Assembly: GCF_002355415.1 (NCBI RefSeq)
Contig: NZ_AP014936.1
Coordinates: forward strand, 2,480,001-2,544,000
Source: Sulfurifustis variabilis
Lineage (GTDB): Bacteria > Pseudomonadota > Gammaproteobacteria > Acidiferrobacterales > Sulfurifustaceae
DNA: 64,000 bases
Reading direction: 5' to 3'
The notes beneath the pieces are model-generated. The model saw only the letters and a list, made by a program, of their open reading frames with translations. It did not search any database and was not told where the DNA came from. Of this stretch, positions 60,697 through 64,000 are shown piece after piece; within the stretch, counting starts at the first letter, position 1, and every line of letters begins with the position of its first letter. A program made the position numbers and the translations under genes.

Positions 60697-61380
60697 TCAG
60701 TAACGCTGAGTGAGCTCCAGGCGCTGGCCGTCGCGCTTCATGTCGAGGCGGCTCAGGAAGGACATGCCGAGCAGAGCCTCCCGGGGAAAGGTGCCTTCCA
60801 GCACGCCGGCGTCCACGCCGTACATCGTGATCGGCCCGAGCTGGACCGAATCGAGCTTGACGGCGTACATCCGCACCACCCCGCTCGCCGTGCTCGCGTA
60901 GCCGGCCTGCCCGCGCTTGCGGTAATCGATGCCGAGTCGCGACGCCTCCGCCCCGGACAGCGCGATCGTCGTCGCCCCGGTGTCCACCAGAAAGCGCACG
61001 GGCATCCCGTTGATCGTTCCGTCGGCGTGGAAATGGCCGTCCGGCTCGGCAAAGAGCGTCACGGACTCGCGCCCTGTCGGGGCAAAGCTTCCGAGCACGA
61101 CCCCGAGCGTAAGGGTCTGTCGCTTTCCCGCGAGCTCGATCTCGGCGCGTTCCGTCCGTGTGTCGGTTTCGATCAGTTTCACGCCCTCCGGACTTTCCTC
61201 CCCGGCGCTCAGCACGCGTCGGGCTCCGTCGATCACGAGGATCGCCTTGTCCTTGAAGAGGGCCTGCAACGTCACGCGTTCCACCGCCCCAACATGGGGC
61301 GCGGCGAGCAGAAACGCGATCGCGGCGGCGAGCCGCACGCGATTCCGCCAGAACGTGCCCGACGCTACAATTTTCCGCAT
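60697..61380 (-). CDS. Retropepsin-like aspartic protease, clan AA family
   Basis: The 227-residue protein has a signal peptide or anchor (about residues 15-33) and a single pepsin-type active site VRFLVDTGATTIALSG. The second strand pair TLGVVLGSF precedes it, and ALLGMSFLSRLDM near the C-terminus completes the fold. A single motif implies a homodimer. The substrate is unknown. Its start codon overlaps that of the divergent amidotransferase gene. Confidence 0.85.
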   Translation of the reverse strand: MRKIVASGTFWRNRVRLAAAIAFLLAAPHVGAVERVTLQALFKDKAILVIDGARRVLSAGEESPEGVKLIETDTRTERAEIELAGKRQTLTLGVVLGSFAPTGRESVTLFAEPDGHFHADGTINGMPVRFLVDTGATTIALSGAEASRLGIDYRKRGQAGYASTASGVVRMYAVKLDSVQLGPITMYGVDAGVLEGTFPREALLGMSFLSRLDMKRDGQRLELTQRY

Positions 61381-62077
61381 GAAGCCCGTCGCGATCTTCC
61401 GTCATGCGGCCCACGAAGGCCCCGGTTACCTCGCCGAGTTCCTCGACCGCCGCGCAATCCCCCGCGTCCTGGTGCGCATCGACCAGAACGACGCCGTGCC
61501 TTCCAGTGTAGACCGGTTCTCCGGGCTCGTATTCATGGGCGGCCCGATGAGCGTCAACGACAGCCTGCCCTGGATCCCGAAGGCGCTCGCGCTCATCGGC
61601 CGGGCGGTCGAGGCCGACGTGCCGGTACTCGGGCACTGTCTCGGCGGACAGCTCATGGCCAGGGCGCTCGGCGCGACAGTCACCCGCAATCCCGTCAGAG
61701 AGATCGGGTGGTTTCCGGTGACGGCGGTCGACGGCCCCGCGGCGCTCGAGTGGCTCGACGGCCTCCCGCGCGAGTTTCCCATGTTTCACTGGCACGGCGA
61801 GACCTTCGCGCTTCCACAGGGAGCCGTGCGTCTGCTCGCTTCCGCGGCCTGCTCCAACCAGGCGTTCGTCCGAGGCCCGCACCTCGGGCTCCAATGCCAC
61901 GTCGAGATGACCCCGTCGATGATCGCCGACTGGGTGCGGGAATCGGACGGGGAGCTCGAGTCGGCGGCTACCGTGCAAAGCGGCGAGGAAATGCTTCGCG
62001 ATGCACCGGCGCGCACGCAGGCCCTGCACCGGGTGGCGGACGTGCTTTACGGCCGCTGGGTGCAGGGCCTTGCCTGA
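61379..62077 (+). CDS. Class I glutamine amidotransferase-like protein
   Basis: The 232-residue protein has the nucleophile motif PVLGHCLGGQLMAR. Histidine and glutamate candidates are in GLQCHVEMTPSM, with FHWHGETFALP between. The family covers stand-alone GMP-synthase-like amidotransferases and gamma-glutamyl hydrolases of uncertain substrate. The ATG at 61379 shares bases with the protease ATG on the other strand. Confidence 0.88.
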   Translation: MKPVAIFRHAAHEGPGYLAEFLDRRAIPRVLVRIDQNDAVPSSVDRFSGLVFMGGPMSVNDSLPWIPKALALIGRAVEADVPVLGHCLGGQLMARALGATVTRNPVREIGWFPVTAVDGPAALEWLDGLPREFPMFHWHGETFALPQGAVRLLASAACSNQAFVRGPHLGLQCHVEMTPSMIADWVRESDGELESAATVQSGEEMLRDAPARTQALHRVADVLYGRWVQGLA

Positions 62078-62107
62078 GCAGCCCCGCGTCGAGCGCGGGG
62101 CGGGCAC

Positions 62108-63502
62108 GTGAACGCGATTCTCCTCGGCGTCCTCGGCTATGTCCTGGTCCAGCTCCTGATCGGGGTGGCGCTTTCGCGCCGCATCAAGAACGAGGCCGAC
62201 TACCTCCTCGCCGGCCGCAGCCTCGGGCTCGGCATCGGGACCTTCACCATATTCGCGACCTGGTTCGGCGCCGAAACCGTCGTCGGTGCGGCGGGATCGA
62301 TCTACGCGGAGGGGCTTTCCGGCGGCGCCGCCGACCCGTTCGGCTACGGCGCGTGCCTGATCCTGATGGGACTCTTCTTCGCCGCGCCGCTGTGGCGCCG
62401 GGGACTCACCACGTTCGCCGACCTGTTCCGGCAGCGCTACTCGGCGAACGTCGAGCGCCTGGCCGTGATCCTGCTCGTGCCGACATCGATCATGTGGGGC
62501 GCGGCGCAGATCCGCGCCTTCGGCCAGGTGATCGCCGCCGTCTCCACGTTCGACGTGGAGATCGCGATCACGGTGGCCGCCGGGGTCGTCATCGTCTACA
62601 CGGTCTACGGCGGCCTGCTGGCCGACGCCTACACCGACGTGATCCAGGGGCTCGCGCTCGTTGCGGGCCTGATCGTGCTCTTTGTCGTGATCCTGGACGA
62701 GACGGGCGGGATGACGCAGGCGGCGAGCACGATCGAGCCCCGGCGGCTCAACCCGTTCGCCGGCGCCTCGGCCCTTGCCGTGGTCGAGCAGTGGGCCATC
62801 CCGATCTGCGGCTCGGTGCTCTCGCAGGAGCTCGTCGCGCGCGTGCTCGCCACGCGCTCCCCGCAAGTCGCCCGCCGCGCGGCGCTGCTCGGCGGCGGAA
62901 TTTATCTCTCGGTCGGCATGATCCCCGTGTTCATCGGGCTCGTCGGGGTGTCGCTCCTGCCCGGCCTCGACGAACCCGAGCAGCTGCTCGCAAGGCTCGC
63001 GCAGCAGTATCTCCATACCGCGCTCTACGTCATGTTCGCGGGCGCGATCATTTCCGCGATTCTGTCGACGGTGGACAGCGCGCTCCTCGCGGCCTCGGCC
63101 CTGATGTCCCACAACCTCGTGGTGCCGCTCGCGCCGGCGATCAGCGAGGCGGCGAAGGTGCGCGTGGCGCGGGCCGGCGTCATGGTCTTCGGTCTGATCG
63201 CCTACGTGCTCGCCCTCTACGCCGAAGGCGTGTATGCGCTCGTCGAGGAGGCCTCCGCGTTCGGCAGCGCCGGCGTATTCGTCGCCGCGCTCTTCGCCCT
63301 GTTCACCCCGTTCGGAGGCGCGAAGAGCGCGACGGCCGCGCTGCTCGCCGGCGTCGCGAGCTGGGTGCTCGGCGCCTACGTGCTCGAGCTCGACGTCCCG
63401 TATCTCGTCTCGCTTGCCGCGGCGCTGTTGAGCTACGTCACGGTCGCCGTGCTCGAGGGAGCAGGGGCGAAACGGCCGGAGAGCGAAACGAAAGAGGCCT
63501 GA
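62108..63502 (+). CDS. Sodium:solute symporter family transporter (second copy)
   Basis: The 464-residue protein starts at a GTG (62108) with about 13 helices. Family stretches include EADYLLAGRSLGLGIGTFTI, ATWFGAETVVGAAG and AGAIISAILSTVDSALLAAS, the sodium-site helix. It is shorter and distinct from the symporter at 37802. It lies 30 bases after the amidotransferase gene and 8 bases before the kinase gene; a sugar or related substrate is possible from the neighbour. Confidence 0.88.
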   Translation: MNAILLGVLGYVLVQLLIGVALSRRIKNEADYLLAGRSLGLGIGTFTIFATWFGAETVVGAAGSIYAEGLSGGAADPFGYGACLILMGLFFAAPLWRRGLTTFADLFRQRYSANVERLAVILLVPTSIMWGAAQIRAFGQVIAAVSTFDVEIAITVAAGVVIVYTVYGGLLADAYTDVIQGLALVAGLIVLFVVILDETGGMTQAASTIEPRRLNPFAGASALAVVEQWAIPICGSVLSQELVARVLATRSPQVARRAALLGGGIYLSVGMIPVFIGLVGVSLLPGLDEPEQLLARLAQQYLHTALYVMFAGAIISAILSTVDSALLAASALMSHNLVVPLAPAISEAAKVRVARAGVMVFGLIAYVLALYAEGVYALVEEASAFGSAGVFVAALFALFTPFGGAKSATAALLAGVASWVLGAYVLELDVPYLVSLAAALLSYVTVAVLEGAGAKRPESETKEA

Positions 63503-63510
63503 AGAGACGC

Positions 63511-64000
63511 ATGTACCGTATCGGCATCGACCTCGGCGGAACGAAAACCGAAGGCATCGTCCTCGACGACGCCGGCCGCGAGCTCGCCCGGGAGCGGCGG
63601 CCCACGCCCGCGGCGGCGGGATACGATGCCATTCTCGGTGACGTCGTCTCGCTCGTGCGCGATCTGGAGGCCCGGTGCGGCCCGTGCTCGGTCGGCGTCG
63701 GCACGCCCGGGGCGATCTCGGCGCAGACCGGGCGTCTCAAGAATTCGAACACCATCTGCCTGAACGGTCAGCCCATTCTGGCCGACCTCGAGCGCCTGCT
63801 CGCCCGGCCGGTGCGCGTCGCGAACGACGCCAACTGCTTCGCGCTCTCCGAGGCGCTCGACGGAGCCGCGCGCGGAGCGCGCGTCGTCTTCGGCGTGATC
63901 CTCGGCACGGGGGTCGGGGGTGGCATCGTGATCGACGGCCGTCCGATCGAAGGCCTGCAGCGCATCGCCGGCGAGTGGGGGCACAACGTGCTCGAGCCCG
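63511..64000 (+). CDS. ROK-family sugar kinase (partial, N-terminal 163 residues)
   Basis: The frame starts MYRIGIDLGGTKTEGIVLDD, with the ATP-binding DLGGTK. It continues with VGVGTPGAIS and the sugar-site VANDANCFALSEALDGAARG. The second phosphate loop GVILGTGVGGGIVIDG is followed by GEWGHNVLEP at the window edge. This matches ROK kinases of the fructokinase or N-acetylglucosamine kinase type. The C-terminus with the zinc motif lies outside the window. Confidence 0.93.
   Translation, partial: MYRIGIDLGGTKTEGIVLDDAGRELARERRPTPAAAGYDAILGDVVSLVRDLEARCGPCSVGVGTPGAISAQTGRLKNSNTICLNGQPILADLERLLARPVRVANDANCFALSEALDGAARGARVVFGVILGTGVGGGIVIDGRPIEGLQRIAGEWGHNVLEP

Overview
The window is a GC-rich chromosomal segment, almost fully coding, from a proteobacterium, most likely a gammaproteobacterium of a sulfur-oxidising type such as Ectothiorhodospiraceae or Acidiferrobacterales. 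Support comes from the gene orders dapB/carAB/greA/rlmE/ftsH/folP/glmM/tpiA/secG/tRNA-Leu, hrcA-grpE-dnaK-dnaJ and fur/bamE/ratB-ratA/smpB/ssrA, and from the tmRNA tag ANDDNYALAA. The genus placement is inference.

Layout. 1-17400: the start of a nuo operon, tRNA-Leu(GAG), then a leftward housekeeping array (secG, tpiA, glmM, folP, ftsH, rlmE, greA, carB, carA). A small block (outer-membrane barrel, SDR oxidoreductase, dihaem cytochrome c) separates carA from dapB. An mgtC-like gene lies between dapB and dnaJ. 17400-24500: the heat-shock operon hrcA-grpE-dnaK-dnaJ under a CIRCE operator, with nadK, recN and a GNAT gene running the other way. 24500-28800: a metal (probably zinc) uptake cluster (CxxC membrane protein, porin, binding protein, permease, no ATPase), a decayed signalling-gene remnant, and fur. 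28870-33270: bamE, ratB, ratA, a neurotransmitter:sodium symporter-family (NSS) transporter, smpB, and an ssrA (tmRNA) gene whose T-loop is split by a 261-nt group I intron. A frameshifted LAGLIDADG endonuclease gene lies just downstream.

33360-49050 is a regulatory island: three histidine kinase/FixJ-type regulator pairs, a YeiH-like sulfate-exporter-family transporter with a 43-residue companion, a sodium:solute symporter, a phosphoglycerate mutase-like enzyme, FNR, two PilZ proteins and an IscR-like Rrf2 protein without cysteines. One kinase has a TtrS-like periplasmic domain. Two promoters in this island share a GGTA-N4-TCCCAATTC element at identical spacing from their -10-like hexamers.

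49200-64000: an Mrp/Mnh Na+/H+ antiporter operon (fused A/B, then C-G), xseB-ispA-dxs-folE2, a methyltransferase with a regulatory domain, a retropepsin-like protease and a class I glutamine amidotransferase with overlapping divergent start codons, a second sodium:solute symporter, and the start of a ROK kinase.

The strongest observation is the intron-split tmRNA gene with its broken, free-standing homing endonuclease. Next are the matched promoter elements of the signalling island.
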